Part shown: piece after piece, positions 39,565 to 50,394 of the stretch
How positions within the stretch are numbered: the first letter of the stretch is position 1
Layout of the letters: every line of letters begins with the position of its first letter
Source: Trichomonas vaginalis G3
Lineage: Eukaryota > Parabasalia > Trichomonadida > Trichomonadidae
Assembly (NCBI RefSeq): GCF_026262505.1
Contig: NC_067203.1
Coordinates: 22,859,411 to 22,923,410 of the forward strand
Reading direction: 5' to 3'
Length of the DNA: 64,000 nucleotides
Notes under the pieces: model-generated
What the model was told of the DNA's origin: nothing
The model's input: only the letters and a program-made list of their open reading frames with translations
The model's database searches: none
Program-made: the position numbers and the translations under genes

Positions 39565-42252
39565 ATGTTTTTGGATCATCCATCGGCGATTTTCGAACAT
39601 TCGACCGATGGATTGACATTAAATATCTTGCTTTGCCCAAGACATAAATATTTTCTTACTGTTTCGCTTTCTTCTTTAAATTTATGGTCAGCAGAAGATT
39701 CACTGCGAACATTTATCACAAGCTATACACTTACCCAAAATTATATTGATCAGTATGGCCTATTCAATCAGGCAGCTTGGATAAATGGTGATGTTTTCGC
39801 GGCACTAACTATGCCAGGAAACGTATTATTCTTTCAGATACACAACGAAAATACAGAAATACGATTGATATCAGTTGCAGCATCAGATTCAAAAAGTATT
39901 TTTACATCTATCTCATCATTCGCAAATTATCTCGTTGCATCCACAAATAATGGAGAAATTGTTATAATTGCACCGAACTCGAAGTCTCATATACAGCATA
40001 AAGTAATTGATGACCATATCAAAAGCATATCTATAATAGGTAATCATGGCACTTTATTAGCGGGAAATCGATTAGCTTATCGCTTTACTATAAACAAAAC
40101 CGTTTTAGTAGAGAAGAATTACGACCTAGGATTGCAAAAGATCGATATAAAAAGCGCAATTACAATTTCTCAAAGTCCGAATCGACTTTTCACAGCTATA
40201 TTAAATCCCGCTGGATTCATATACGTAACGAATTTCACAGATTATACGAATTCATTTAAAATACCAAGCCAATTATCTGTTATATTTTTATGGTCACAAG
40301 ATGGTAACACGTTAATAGCAATTTTCAGAGATGGAACAGTTTATATCATTTCTATGTTATTAAGAGTACCTCGTAGAATGAAAATTCCTGAACTAGAAGG
40401 TTGTAATGCTGCTGCATTAGGAAGAGGACATATTTTTGCATCAACTGCAGCTGGATTAGTCAACATTCCTATTTTGACATCACCTAGAAGCGGCTATCCT
40501 CTTATTTTCGGTCCAAATACTTTATATGCGTTTAGATGTGTCGATAGAAAGGCATTTTCTGTAAATTTTGTGTTACCAACACCAATAGAGAACACAATAA
40601 AGCAGATTGATTATGCTGCTGCAGATAATATTGAGAGATTTGTCGCATTTAGTGGAAGAGGACAGATTTTCTTATTAGACCAAGTATTAGGTAAATGGAT
40701 ATCACCTCAAACACCTAAAATTAACTGCAGAGGACTATGTTGGAGTGGTAGATTACTCTGTTGTCTCTCATTTAATTCAGAAACACTTCAATACTCATTG
40801 AATGTGTTTGAAATACATATGTATGAGTTCTTATCACTCATATTCACCTTTTCTTTGCCTTCTAGACCTATATCAATAACAGCAGATGAAAAATTAATAA
40901 CAATAATTTTGACAAACAAAGTTTTGATGTTTAAAGACTTGAAATGCATTGGATCCATGTCATTTCCATCACAACCTATCAATGTTCAGCCAAATCATCA
41001 AAATTCTGCTATTTTTGTCCAACTTTTGGACAGAAAATTGCAAATGATCGATTTAAATACAATGCAAACACCAGTTGTCCATGATGATTGTGGTGATTTC
41101 ATTGTAGATAGTGGGTTTGGCATCATATTTGTCCAAACAGGACTAAGAATTAAATTAAGTTCAATAAAAAACATCAAATTCGGACCATTTATTGAAACAT
41201 CAGATATAACAGTAGGAGTATTCCCGCGCTGTACTTCAATATTGATGCTACAAAGCACAGCAAAGCCTCCTTTCACTCCAAATCTGAATCAGTTCTTTGA
41301 TCTTTCAATTGTAAGGGAACTGAAAGATCCAGCAAATGCTGCAGCAATAGTTAAGCAGAGATTGCACCCTGGATATCTCTTTACTGCAGCTTTGAGACAG
41401 ATTTCGGTTTTCAGTTTACGCGACAGGCTTGGAAACCTTCTTGTACCTTTCCTAGAGTATTTCCCTGAAGAAAGAAACACAGCTCTTGCATCAGCTTTAA
41501 GGGCCGTTGAATCTCCAGAGAGAAAAGGCGTTTTCCAAGTTCTTGGCCATGTTTCTTCAATTTTTGTTGAAATGGCCAATGCAGAAATGATGCAGACTGA
41601 TGAGTATATAACATTTGTCGACAAAGAAGGCGATGGCAAACGTGATATAGAGAACGCAGCCCTTCTTTTACCTGTTGTCATGGAAGAAGATGGACCATTA
41701 ATTGGCTTTCCTGCAGCAATTTATTCACTGACCAAATTACACACGAGAATTGATTTTGTTGAAAGTCTCGTGAGATTTTTGGATCCATTGCTGTCAGGAG
41801 GGAAACCAATAGGCAACGGAATGGTAGATTGTGTAGGCATGCAATTAACTGTTGCTCAGTACAAGAACTTGTACAATCGAACAATTAATGCATTTGAATT
41901 TTGTTTGGTTGACTTGATGAAGAAAATTTTGCCAAACATTGCTTTGCAATTTATCAATGCAACAAAAATAGATGCAATAGAGATTTTTAAGAAGAACATC
42001 GCCGAAGATGATGCATTTAACATAGCAACCATTCTTGATACTGTTGGACCTTTGATTACAAGTGGAGAATTCGAAAGATCTGATGCAACAAAATTTTCAT
42101 CATTGACATTGAATGGAGGCTGGATGTGTTGGACTTGCGCTCTCCTGCTGTTGACTAGTAGAAGTTCAGATGCTATTCTGATATTGAATAGAACTCCTAA
42201 GTTGAAGAAACAAATTTTGAACTCGCAATGGAAACATCTAATTGAGATGTGA
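39565..42252 (+). CDS. WD-repeat-like protein, candidate RIC1 homolog
   Basis: An 895-aa protein. The first 430 residues are beta-rich with WD40-like spacing. The block AAWINGDVFAALTMPGNVLFFQI (about 71-93) resembles the RIC1 block [24 protein letters not shown], and LWSQDGNTLIAIFRDGTVYIIS (about 228-249) fits its later propeller. Residues about 590-890 are alpha-helical (YFPEERNTALASALRAVE, AFEFCLVDLMKKILPNIALQF) as in the RIC1 C-terminal domain. RIC1 with RGP1 activates Rab6 at the Golgi. The similarity is by memory and weak outside the named blocks; another propeller-plus-solenoid trafficking protein is possible. No signal peptide or membrane span. Confidence 0.5.
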   Translation: MFLDHPSAIFEHSTDGLTLNILLCPRHKYFLTVSLSSLNLWSAEDSLRTFITSYTLTQNYIDQYGLFNQAAWINGDVFAALTMPGNVLFFQIHNENTEIRLISVAASDSKSIFTSISSFANYLVASTNNGEIVIIAPNSKSHIQHKVIDDHIKSISIIGNHGTLLAGNRLAYRFTINKTVLVEKNYDLGLQKIDIKSAITISQSPNRLFTAILNPAGFIYVTNFTDYTNSFKIPSQLSVIFLWSQDGNTLIAIFRDGTVYIISMLLRVPRRMKIPELEGCNAAALGRGHIFASTAAGLVNIPILTSPRSGYPLIFGPNTLYAFRCVDRKAFSVNFVLPTPIENTIKQIDYAAADNIERFVAFSGRGQIFLLDQVLGKWISPQTPKINCRGLCWSGRLLCCLSFNSETLQYSLNVFEIHMYEFLSLIFTFSLPSRPISITADEKLITIILTNKVLMFKDLKCIGSMSFPSQPINVQPNHQNSAIFVQLLDRKLQMIDLNTMQTPVVHDDCGDFIVDSGFGIIFVQTGLRIKLSSIKNIKFGPFIETSDITVGVFPRCTSILMLQSTAKPPFTPNLNQFFDLSIVRELKDPANAAAIVKQRLHPGYLFTAALRQISVFSLRDRLGNLLVPFLEYFPEERNTALASALRAVESPERKGVFQVLGHVSSIFVEMANAEMMQTDEYITFVDKEGDGKRDIENAALLLPVVMEEDGPLIGFPAAIYSLTKLHTRIDFVESLVRFLDPLLSGGKPIGNGMVDCVGMQLTVAQYKNLYNRTINAFEFCLVDLMKKILPNIALQFINATKIDAIEIFKKNIAEDDAFNIATILDTVGPLITSGEFERSDATKFSSLTLNGGWMCWTCALLLLTSRSSDAILILNRTPKLKKQILNSQWKHLIEM

Positions 42253-42855
42253 TATTTTTTATTTATTTTTTGTATGTATAAATATTTAAGTTTGCTATAA
42301 TATTTTGTTTTTAGAGTATTGTGTTAATCACAATCATTAACAATCTTCATATTATAGTTCATGATTTATAGTGCTTATGCGGACTGATTCTATTCATTGC
42401 ACTTTCATTCAATATATTCTGTATATAGGACAATCTGATGCAATAATTTCCTTTTCCTACCTTTCAATGAAATTGAAAGAATTTTGTAGGAATATATATA
42501 CATGTTTAGTAGGGATGATTGAAAGTTCATTTGCATACACATTTCAAGGATAGATTTCGAGAAAAATTGAAATCGTGTTTTTTTTGAGTGGTAATAATAT
42601 TTTTAACTATATATAGTATCCAAATAATATATTATTGTGTATTCAGAATATCTAACATAACACAATGTTTGGTACTATACTTTTTATTGAATGAAACCTC
42701 AGTGGTATTCATTAAAAAATTTGAGACAGTGAGATTTAATACCAAACAAAAAGTTAGATTGATTCAAACAATAGGTTTAGATTAGCTGAAGTCGTATTTT
42801 TTTCGAAAAAAAACATACAAACGGCTTGGTCGGAGAATCCCCTTAAAATTTTTTC
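42253..42855. other. AT-rich spacer before the ankyrin gene
   Basis: No gene. The last 60 bases contain CGGAGAATCCCCTT, resembling GAGAATCCCTT at about 44765 on the other side of the ankyrin gene; this may be chance. Confidence 0.35.
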
Positions 42856-44577
42856 ATGTCCGAACAAAGTACACAGCTAAACAAATTCCTTGAATTGCGA
42901 AGTATCTATAAATACCACATTGATTTATATATTGCATTGTATCAACTTAAAACTGAAAAAGAAGAAGAATTAAAAACAATTTACCAAATGATCAAAACAG
43001 AATTGATTGATTCAATGAAATATCTTCCCACAAATGTAATAAAAGATATTTTAAATATTATTCCATATAATAATCGCTATGCAAAGTCATATTTATCTCT
43101 TGCCAAACTCATATTTGATGAATATCATGTCAAAGAGGTCAATAATGTCATAAGTATTTCACACAACCTATTTTTCGAAGAATATGGAATTTTATTAGAC
43201 AGTTTTTTTGATTTCAAAAAATTTAACTCAAAAAATCTCGAAATTCATACAGAAAATACAATTTACAGAGCAATTATGAATAATGACTTAGAACGATTCA
43301 TCATTTTCACAGAAACAGAAGAGTTTTATGAAAAACAAAAACTTAAAAGCGAATTATATCCATATTCTATTAAAGGATATTCATTACTTGAATTATGCTG
43401 TTACCACGGTTCTGTTGATTGCTTCAAGTTATTAAGAACGAAATTTAACTCAGAAATCACTCAAAAATGTCTAGAATTATCATTTTTAGGAAGAAATGCA
43501 GAGATCATGAGTGAATGTTTGAAATATCAAAAACCAGATAAAGAATGCATGGAATATGCAATCATTTCACACAATATTGATTTTGTTACATTCTTGATGA
43601 ATGAGTACAATATAGAGATCAGTTTAGATTATTGTGCAAAGTATAATAATCTTGAAGCATTTTTAGTTTATTTCGATCAAACTAATGATATTAATCAATG
43701 CTTTGTTTATTCAGTGATGTTTAATATTCCATCCCTTTTCGATCATTTCCTTTCACTTGATGCAAATATTAATGAGAAAAATAAAAATGGAGAAACCGTT
43801 CTTCATATCGCAGCTAAGACAAATAGTAAAGAAACGGCCGAACATCTTATATCGCATGGTGCAAATATTAATGAAAAAGATAAAAATGGAAAAACCGCTC
43901 TTCATTATGCAGCTAAGACAAATAGTAAAGAAACGGCCGAACATCTTATATCGCATGGTGCAAATATTAATGAAAAAGATAAAAATGGAAAAACCGCTCT
44001 TCATTATGCAGCAATGGCAAATAATAAAGAAACGGCCGAACATCTTATATCGCATGGTGCAAATATTAATGAAAAAGATAAATATGGGAAAGCCACTCTT
44101 TATTATGCAGTAATGGCAAATAATAAAAAAACGGCGGAACTTCTTATATCGCATGGTGCAAATATTAATGAAAAAGATAAATATGGGAAAGCCACTCTTC
44201 ATTATGCAGTAATGGCAAATAATAAAAAAACGGCGGAACTTCTTATATCGCATGGTGCAAATATTAATGAAAAAGATAAATATGGAGAAACCGCACTTCA
44301 TATGGCAGCAAAGGATAATTGTAAAAAAACGGCGGAACTTCTTATATCGCATGGTGCAAATATTAATGAAAAAGATAAATATGGAGAAACCGCACTTCAT
44401 ATGGCAGCAAAGGATAATTGTAAAAAAACGGCCGAACTTCTTATTTCACATGGTGCAAATATTAATGAAAAAAATGAAGATGGAGATACCGCTCTTCAAA
44501 TCGCAGTTAGGAGAAATAGTAAAGAAACAGCCAAACTTCTGATTTCACACGGTGCAAAAAATGATGTTACTACATAA
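42856..44577 (+). CDS. DUF3447-type ankyrin-repeat protein
   Basis: A 573-aa protein of the large trichomonad ankyrin family. Residues 1-170 are the helical N-terminus typical of these proteins. A DUF3447-like segment spans about 175-260 (SLLELCCYHGSVDCFKLL, KECMEYAIISHNIDFVTFL). Eight 33-residue ankyrin repeats follow at 302-565 with consensus GANINEKDKYGETALHMAA, and a short cap ends the protein. The 99-bp repeats are nearly identical; units 6 and 7 encode the same residues and 4/5 differ at one. There is no signal peptide or membrane span, so it is probably a cytosolic or nuclear binding protein. Partners are unknown. The near-identity points to recent repeat expansion. Confidence 0.92.
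   Translation: MSEQSTQLNKFLELRSIYKYHIDLYIALYQLKTEKEEELKTIYQMIKTELIDSMKYLPTNVIKDILNIIPYNNRYAKSYLSLAKLIFDEYHVKEVNNVISISHNLFFEEYGILLDSFFDFKKFNSKNLEIHTENTIYRAIMNNDLERFIIFTETEEFYEKQKLKSELYPYSIKGYSLLELCCYHGSVDCFKLLRTKFNSEITQKCLELSFLGRNAEIMSECLKYQKPDKECMEYAIISHNIDFVTFLMNEYNIEISLDYCAKYNNLEAFLVYFDQTNDINQCFVYSVMFNIPSLFDHFLSLDANINEKNKNGETVLHIAAKTNSKETAEHLISHGANINEKDKNGKTALHYAAKTNSKETAEHLISHGANINEKDKNGKTALHYAAMANNKETAEHLISHGANINEKDKYGKATLYYAVMANNKKTAELLISHGANINEKDKYGKATLHYAVMANNKKTAELLISHGANINEKDKYGETALHMAAKDNCKKTAELLISHGANINEKDKYGETALHMAAKDNCKKTAELLISHGANINEKNEDGDTALQIAVRRNSKETAKLLISHGAKNDVTT
43759..44550 (+). repeat. Coding tandem repeat, eight 99-bp ankyrin units
   Basis: Eight in-frame 99-bp units, each holding the words GGTGCAAATATTAATGA and CTTATATCGCATGG or close variants. 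Neighbouring units are most alike in pairs (2/3, 4/5, 6/7), which suggests stepwise duplication by unequal exchange. A minus-strand open frame across this region is only a shadow of the repeat. Confidence 0.9.
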
Positions 44578-46326
44578 TATTCATCACTTTCATCTTCCAA
44601 GATGAGTTTTATTACAAGTAAAAAATAATTTAGCTTTTCATGCTAGATTTAATCGTAAGAATGATTTTTACTACTTTTCCATACGTTTTGACAAATATAT
44701 AACCATTTTACACCTAACTATATGGCAAATAAGCTTGTTATAAGCGGTGTGCGATACGGAAACAGAGAATCCCTTCCGGTTTCAATTGTGACCCACTGAC
44801 GATAAATCAAACAACTTGAAGTCTTATATATTTCTAAGCATGCTCGATCAAAGCATCTCAGAATTGAACTATGTTTTGCGCTAAGGCCAAGGAAATTATG
44901 TCCAAATTTTGGAAATTTAAAATAAATTTATTGAAAGAAACTTGTGTCATATATTGAAGTTGATACTTAAGTAAATAAATTATTTTGACTCTAATAAATC
45001 AGTATAAGTCATATTGCTAAAAATATATATAGATTGAGCTTTGATCTACTCAATTCAAAAACAACATTATTATTTCACATATATAATTATAAGGATAAAA
45101 TTTTGTATAGCATAAAATAAGTTTTAATCATAGTGATAAGAAGACAATGAATCTTGAGATTATTTTTGACATTAGAATGTTGATCTTAAGCAGACAAAAT
45201 CATCGAAAAACTAATATTGTCTGAATATGAGTGTAATATAGGTCGCTTGTATTAATTAGTAAGTAAAATTCAATATAATTTTGTTGAAATAAGAGGTTTT
45301 AAAGATGAACAAAGCGATTAGCAGGTTATACTCTTCAATGAAATGCATAATTTTTGTGCCGCATAGCTATCCTTTCGAATTTGTTATAAAATGCCGCGAC
45401 ACGATTGTAAAACAATGAATTAATCGAGATAAAATTTATGGTAATTTTTGAACCAGATAGGTAATAGTTAATGAATTAAAAGCTTTTATACTAAAGGTAC
45501 ATTCACTATTTTTGACAAAATTTTAAATTTTCATGGGGTTGTAAATCTTATAATAACTAGATGAATAAGGAATAAATCCCAGTATGATGTGCATCATTAT
45601 ATTAAACACTATATGTAAGCCTTGTAATTCTATTACCACTTATGAAGATCTATAGTATTTGAGCAGATAAATTTGATAATTTCCAAAACTCTTATATTTC
45701 AAAATTAAAGTATGCGAATGCATTTAAATGAGAGCAAAAAGAGAATGATGCTGTTAAAACTAGGTGTTAATTTCCAATTATTTCGCATCACAAGAACTAC
45801 CCAGTAAATTCGGCTATCTTTCTTTGCAATTATTTTCTATTTTACATATATTATAATGGTTAGGGTTTGAAGAAAAGTTACTAGAGAATTATTGATTTTT
45901 GAAATAATGCAGAATTTTACTTGAAGAAATCATTAATTTAGAAGCTCCAAATTGCTAACCATGACGAAGAATCATTAAATTTGCTACAATTAAATACATT
46001 TATTGCCGAATTAAGATTATTGAAATTAAAAGTTTGAAATATTGCCTTTTTGAATAAAAATTTAAATTTGATTATATAATCATGATAATATCTTATAGAA
46101 ATTAAAAGAAAATATTTTAAACCATTCAAATATTTTGAATGTCTTATCAATTTAAAATATTAAAAGATTGCTTGATTTTATCATCATTAGTTGTTATCAA
46201 AGTTTTCTTCTTTTGATGAACAACAGTAAATGATTTGTTAATACATTGTCTTCCTTTTTCGCAGCAAAATCAAAAGTTATGATGATAATCTTGTACTCAA
46301 TTTTGAAACTCTCTGATTTACAAGTA
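44578..46326. other. Gene-free AT-rich stretch of 1.7 kb
   Basis: No ORF with an ATG and credible composition, no tRNA, and no terminal repeats found by eye. Confidence 0.4.
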
Positions 46327-46672
46327 AGCATTCCTTTGGAAAAGCAGTCCTATTCTGTTTTCAAGATATTTTAAAGCCCCTATTTCATACAATGTGCAGA
46401 TCTATTCGAAATTGCAAGAACTCTCAAGAAAAAATGCAGCAGCAAAGAAGATTCCAAAGTTTCTAGCATCAAAAATTTACAACCTTAATACAACAGTTAA
46501 AGAGAAGCTCGATAAGAAAATATTTAACCATAAAGCTGGAAACTATTCGATATCTACTATTGGATCTAATAAAAAGTTAATTGTAACATATTTTACATGC
46601 TATTTGCTGACTCTGTTCCATTATATTACCATATATATCTTTTTGAAATCTAAAAAAATTTTACGATTTTAA
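46327..46672 (+). pseudogene. Unassigned coding fragment without a start codon
   Basis: About 115 codons stay open after an in-frame TAA just before 46327. No ATG occurs before the central Lys-rich part (LQELSRKNAAAKKIPKFL, VKEKLDKKIFNHKAG), whose codon use looks coding. After about 46570 the frame turns into AT-rich hydrophobic residues that look non-coding. A 5'-truncated gene relic is the best reading. I recognise no family. Confidence 0.35.
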
Positions 46673-47146
46673 CCATGTGTTGTTGAAATCATATATCAAT
46701 CTTAGCTAAAGTATAGTTTATGAGTCTGTCACCAACTAATGTATGAATTTTCAAAAATGTCAAATATGTTCATTTTTTCTGTATATTCAGCCATAATTTC
46801 ATATATTTATACTATTCAACTATTATTTAATATTTTTATCGATTTAAATATATGATAAGATGCTTAGTTCTCCCGGAAAACGATTTTTAATCACAATTTT
46901 AACTTTCCAAAAAAATTCGAAAATAAAAATTCCTCTCAATTTTCTAAATTTTCTAACTAGCCAAATCTCTAGCCAAATTTTTTTTGGCCCGTATAAATAT
47001 TGTTAGGCACTATATAGGGATGCTATTTATCCTATTTTCATCCCATTTTACTGTTATCGCCTAGTGAATGTACCTTTTTTATACTGAAGAGTAGGCAGTC
47101 GAAGAAAAAAAAATTTTTTTTTGTCAATTTTCATCTAAACTTTTAA
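46673..47146. other. Upstream region of the dynamin gene
   Basis: AT-rich. TCATCTAAAC ends 10 bases before the ATG at 47147 but does not fit the Inr consensus well. No gene seen. Confidence 0.35.
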
Positions 47147-48931
47147 ATGGAGAACTTAATTCCTGTTCTGAATAAGCTTCAAGATACATTCACTAAAATC
47201 GGAGAGAAATCTATTGATCTTCCACAAATCGTTGTCGTTGGTTGTCAGTCTTCAGGTAAATCTTCAGTTCTTGAATCTCTTGTCCAGAAGGACTTCCTTC
47301 CAAGAGGCTCTGGCATAGTCACAAGAAGACCGCTTAACTTGCAACTTATTCACTATGAATCTAAGACATCTCCAAGAGAGTATGGTGTCTTTCTTCATAA
47401 ACCCGACGTAAAATACACACTTTTCGATGAAATATCAAAAGAAATTGTCGCCGAAACAGAAAGACTCTGTGGTGAGAACGGTATCAGCGATGATGCCATC
47501 GGCCTCAAGATTTATTCTCCGACAGTTCCAGATTTAACTCTTGTCGATCTTCCAGGTCTTACAAAAGTTGCCACTGAAGGTCAGCCACACGATCTTCCTC
47601 AAAAAATCAGAGCAATGGTAATGAAATACATCCAGCCAGAAAACTCCATTATTCTTGCTATTACACCTGCTAACATGGATCTTGCCAACTCAGATTCACT
47701 TGTTATTGCTCGTGAAGTCGATCCATCAGGCCAAAGAACAATTGGTGTCTTGACAAAGATTGATATCATGGATCAAGGCACAGATTGCATGGATATTCTC
47801 CAGAACAAGGTTTATCCATTGAAGCTCGGTTACATCGGTGTCATTAACCGTTCACAAAAGGATATTAATGATCATAAGCCAATGGAAAAGGTTATTGAGA
47901 GCGAAAGACGTTTCTTCGTTACATCACCCATCTACCGTGATATCGCCGAGTACTGCGGATACCCATACCTTTCCCTTACTTTGAATCGCATTTTGATTGA
48001 ACATATCAAGAACAGACTTCCAAACGTTCACAGCCAGATCAGCGAACTTCTCCGCCGTAAGAACAACGAATTGGCTAACTACGGTGAGTCAATCGGTGCA
48101 ACAACGAAGGAGAAACAGATTACTATCTACCATATCATCGAATCATACCTCGAAAGCTTCTCCAGAATACTTCTTGGTAAGGCCGACTTGCCAATGCAGA
48201 GCATAGAAGGAGGTGCAACTTTAATGACATATCTTACCATCGATTTCCCAAAGATTATCAAGTCTAGAGACCTTTCTTTACCATTCTCCAACGAGGAGAT
48301 CGACAAGATTATCGAAATTAATACTGGTGTCCAGCCACCTTTGTTCTTCCCTGAATCTTCCTTCTTTATTTTACTCCGCGATACAATCGAGAAGCTCCGC
48401 TCTCCATGCCTCGACGCCTGCGAAATTATCCAGCACCGTATCGATGATATCCACTCTAAGATCGATATCCCAGAACTCAATCGTTTCCCAAAGGTCAAAG
48501 CAGCTCTTGCCGATGAACTTTCGAACATATCTAAGCAGCAGCTCGAAGCATGCCAGCAATACATCAATACTTACATCGACATCCAGAAATCTTGGGTTAA
48601 TACAAGTAACCCTAAGCTTTCTAGGGCCAAGCTCGACTCCATCACAGAGGAATACAACCAAAAGGCTGAACTCCTCAGGAAACTCGCTGATAACTACCTC
48701 GGAACAATCAAAACTGAAGTTTCCGACGAAATTCCAAAGATCATCCACAAGATGATGATCAACAACGCTGTCGAGACATACAGAGTTACCCTCTTCAGAT
48801 CCCTCGTCACTCATCCTGATGTTTCTGAAGATCCCGATATCGCACAGAGAAGAGCTAAGTGCGTCGCACTCATCAATGCCCTTAAGGAGGCTTACTCCAC
48901 AATCAACGAAATCAGAATGATTCATGTTTAA
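47147..48931 (+). CDS. Dynamin-related GTPase
   Basis: A 594-aa large GTPase. The G domain occupies about 1-300: P-loop GCQSSGKSS (32-40), LPRGSGIVTRRPL with the G2 Thr (about 51-63), DLPG (134-137), TKID (203-206) and VINRSQ as G5. A helical stalk (middle domain) follows and the C-terminal 90 residues form the GTPase effector domain. There is no PH or proline-rich domain, and about 594 aa is shorter than classical dynamin or Drp1 because the insert between middle domain and GED is lost. Trichomonads have several such proteins, implicated in hydrogenosome fission or vesicle scission; which role this one has cannot be read from sequence. It is relatively GC-rich and probably well expressed. 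Confidence 0.95.
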   Translation: MENLIPVLNKLQDTFTKIGEKSIDLPQIVVVGCQSSGKSSVLESLVQKDFLPRGSGIVTRRPLNLQLIHYESKTSPREYGVFLHKPDVKYTLFDEISKEIVAETERLCGENGISDDAIGLKIYSPTVPDLTLVDLPGLTKVATEGQPHDLPQKIRAMVMKYIQPENSIILAITPANMDLANSDSLVIAREVDPSGQRTIGVLTKIDIMDQGTDCMDILQNKVYPLKLGYIGVINRSQKDINDHKPMEKVIESERRFFVTSPIYRDIAEYCGYPYLSLTLNRILIEHIKNRLPNVHSQISELLRRKNNELANYGESIGATTKEKQITIYHIIESYLESFSRILLGKADLPMQSIEGGATLMTYLTIDFPKIIKSRDLSLPFSNEEIDKIIEINTGVQPPLFFPESSFFILLRDTIEKLRSPCLDACEIIQHRIDDIHSKIDIPELNRFPKVKAALADELSNISKQQLEACQQYINTYIDIQKSWVNTSNPKLSRAKLDSITEEYNQKAELLRKLADNYLGTIKTEVSDEIPKIIHKMMINNAVETYRVTLFRSLVTHPDVSEDPDIAQRRAKCVALINALKEAYSTINEIRMIHV

Positions 48932-49449
48932 GAGTCATAAATTTAATTCCTATTTTTTCCAATTTAATCTTAACTTTTTATTTCTTTGACAATGTTACAC
49001 CCTCTGACTAATAAAAAAATATTAAACATTTATTTATCAAATTGAACTTCCAAATTTTTAAAATTTTTTTAGGCAATAATTTTTTTCTTCGATAACTAAT
49101 TTACAATGATAGACTTTTCGATCGTTTAATTTAATTCATGACAATTTAATTTAATTCAGATTGGAGAAAATTTCTTCGATCATTATTGGAACTAGGAAGT
49201 TTCGATACGCCAGTTTGAAAATTATAGTGTATGAAGGTCAAATGCTAAAACAATTGATTTGAGAGATATTTTATCTTTACGATCAAATTTACAACATAAT
49301 AGAGTACTCTACTTTGGATAAATGGATCTCTATCAATAATGGATTATGTTTCTATTGGATATTGAGAATGTTTTTGAGGAATAAAAAAATCGCCAAATAT
49401 GTAAACAAAATAAACAACATTTTTATATATGAAACAAATAGTATTAGGT
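48932..49449. other. Convergent 3' spacer dynamin / tubby-like
   Basis: AT-rich; no gene or notable repeat. Confidence 0.4.
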
Positions 49450-50097
49450 TTAAAAATGATAGGCATGATCAAGGAAGCTGCACATATATGCCATTGCTTG
49501 AAATAGTGAAAGAGGATGAGAAATGCTTACAGCAAACTCATCAACATGTATCTGCTTCATTCTAAGACAAACTTTTTCATCATGCTCGACTACAAATTCA
49601 AGAGCACCTTGTTCGAAGTTGATCGTAGATGTGTTGAAGATGATTTCTGTGGTTCCATCAGGTACTGTTCCATCTGCTAAATATGATTGTCCGTCAGGAG
49701 CAGGCATTGCGCAAGTCATAGTTTTATTTGCTTTATCTAAAACGATTTTTGAATTGGGAATGAACTGAGGCCCATTGAAATTTACAGAATAGGAACCTAA
49801 ATAAGTATTTCTACCATGATATTTGAGCTTACCAACGAAAAAGAGACCAGTTTCTTCAACCTCGCGTGAACTTGTTGAAATAATAAAAGTATGTGAAGCT
49901 GAATACTTTCCTGCAGCTATTACTAGGTATTCTTCATCTTCTGTATACAAGCATATCTTATATGCTAATTTTCCATTGAATTTACGAATTGAAAGAACAT
50001 AATTTATTACTTGTGTCTTAGGAAACATTTTCATTGACAATAGATTCCTTTGGGTCGATTGTTCCAATTGTTTTTGTCGCAATTCTGGATTTGTCAT
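49450..50097 (-). CDS. Tubby-like protein
   Basis: A 215-aa protein from the ATG at 50097; the frame continues upstream only from a TTG. The tubby C-terminal barrel is recognisable. YVLSIRKFNGKLAYKICLYT and LVIAAGKYSASHTFIISTSS match the tubby phosphoinositide-binding strands. FFVGKLKYHGRNTYLGSYSV corresponds to FIGKLRSNLLGTKFTVYD. The end, EFAVSISHPLSLFQAMAYMC then SFLD, aligns with the family ending [21 protein letters not shown]. The usual C-terminal LACE is replaced by HAYHF. The N-terminal part is short. Tubby proteins bind PI(4,5)P2 and, in ciliates and animals, often serve trafficking to cilia. A role with flagella is therefore possible but inferred. Confidence 0.75.
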   Translation of the reverse strand: MTNPELRQKQLEQSTQRNLLSMKMFPKTQVINYVLSIRKFNGKLAYKICLYTEDEEYLVIAAGKYSASHTFIISTSSREVEETGLFFVGKLKYHGRNTYLGSYSVNFNGPQFIPNSKIVLDKANKTMTCAMPAPDGQSYLADGTVPDGTTEIIFNTSTINFEQGALEFVVEHDEKVCLRMKQIHVDEFAVSISHPLSLFQAMAYMCSFLDHAYHF

Positions 50098-50394
50098 AAA
50101 ATTTTGTTTCTGTACCGATATTATACAATAACCGGAATCCAATTTCTTAGATTTACAAAATGTAAACAAGAAATTGAATTTTATTTTTCAAGAACGACTC
50201 AACATTGTCTTTACATTTAGAGAGTTCGTTTTCGATTCAAAAATTTGGATACTCTTGACTTTCAAGAAATAATTGGAATGTTAAATATCTTGAAGAATGA
50301 TAATAGTATTATAAAAAAAATTATATATATATATTAGTTAATTTCTAATGCATGAAATCTGTAAGTTTATTCAACGTAGCTTTAAAGTTGCCTT

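Noticed and set aside
43753-44400. A 215-codon minus-strand frame with repeats
   Set aside because: It is the antisense of the 99-bp ankyrin repeats, 33 codons each, with hydrophobic nonsense composition.
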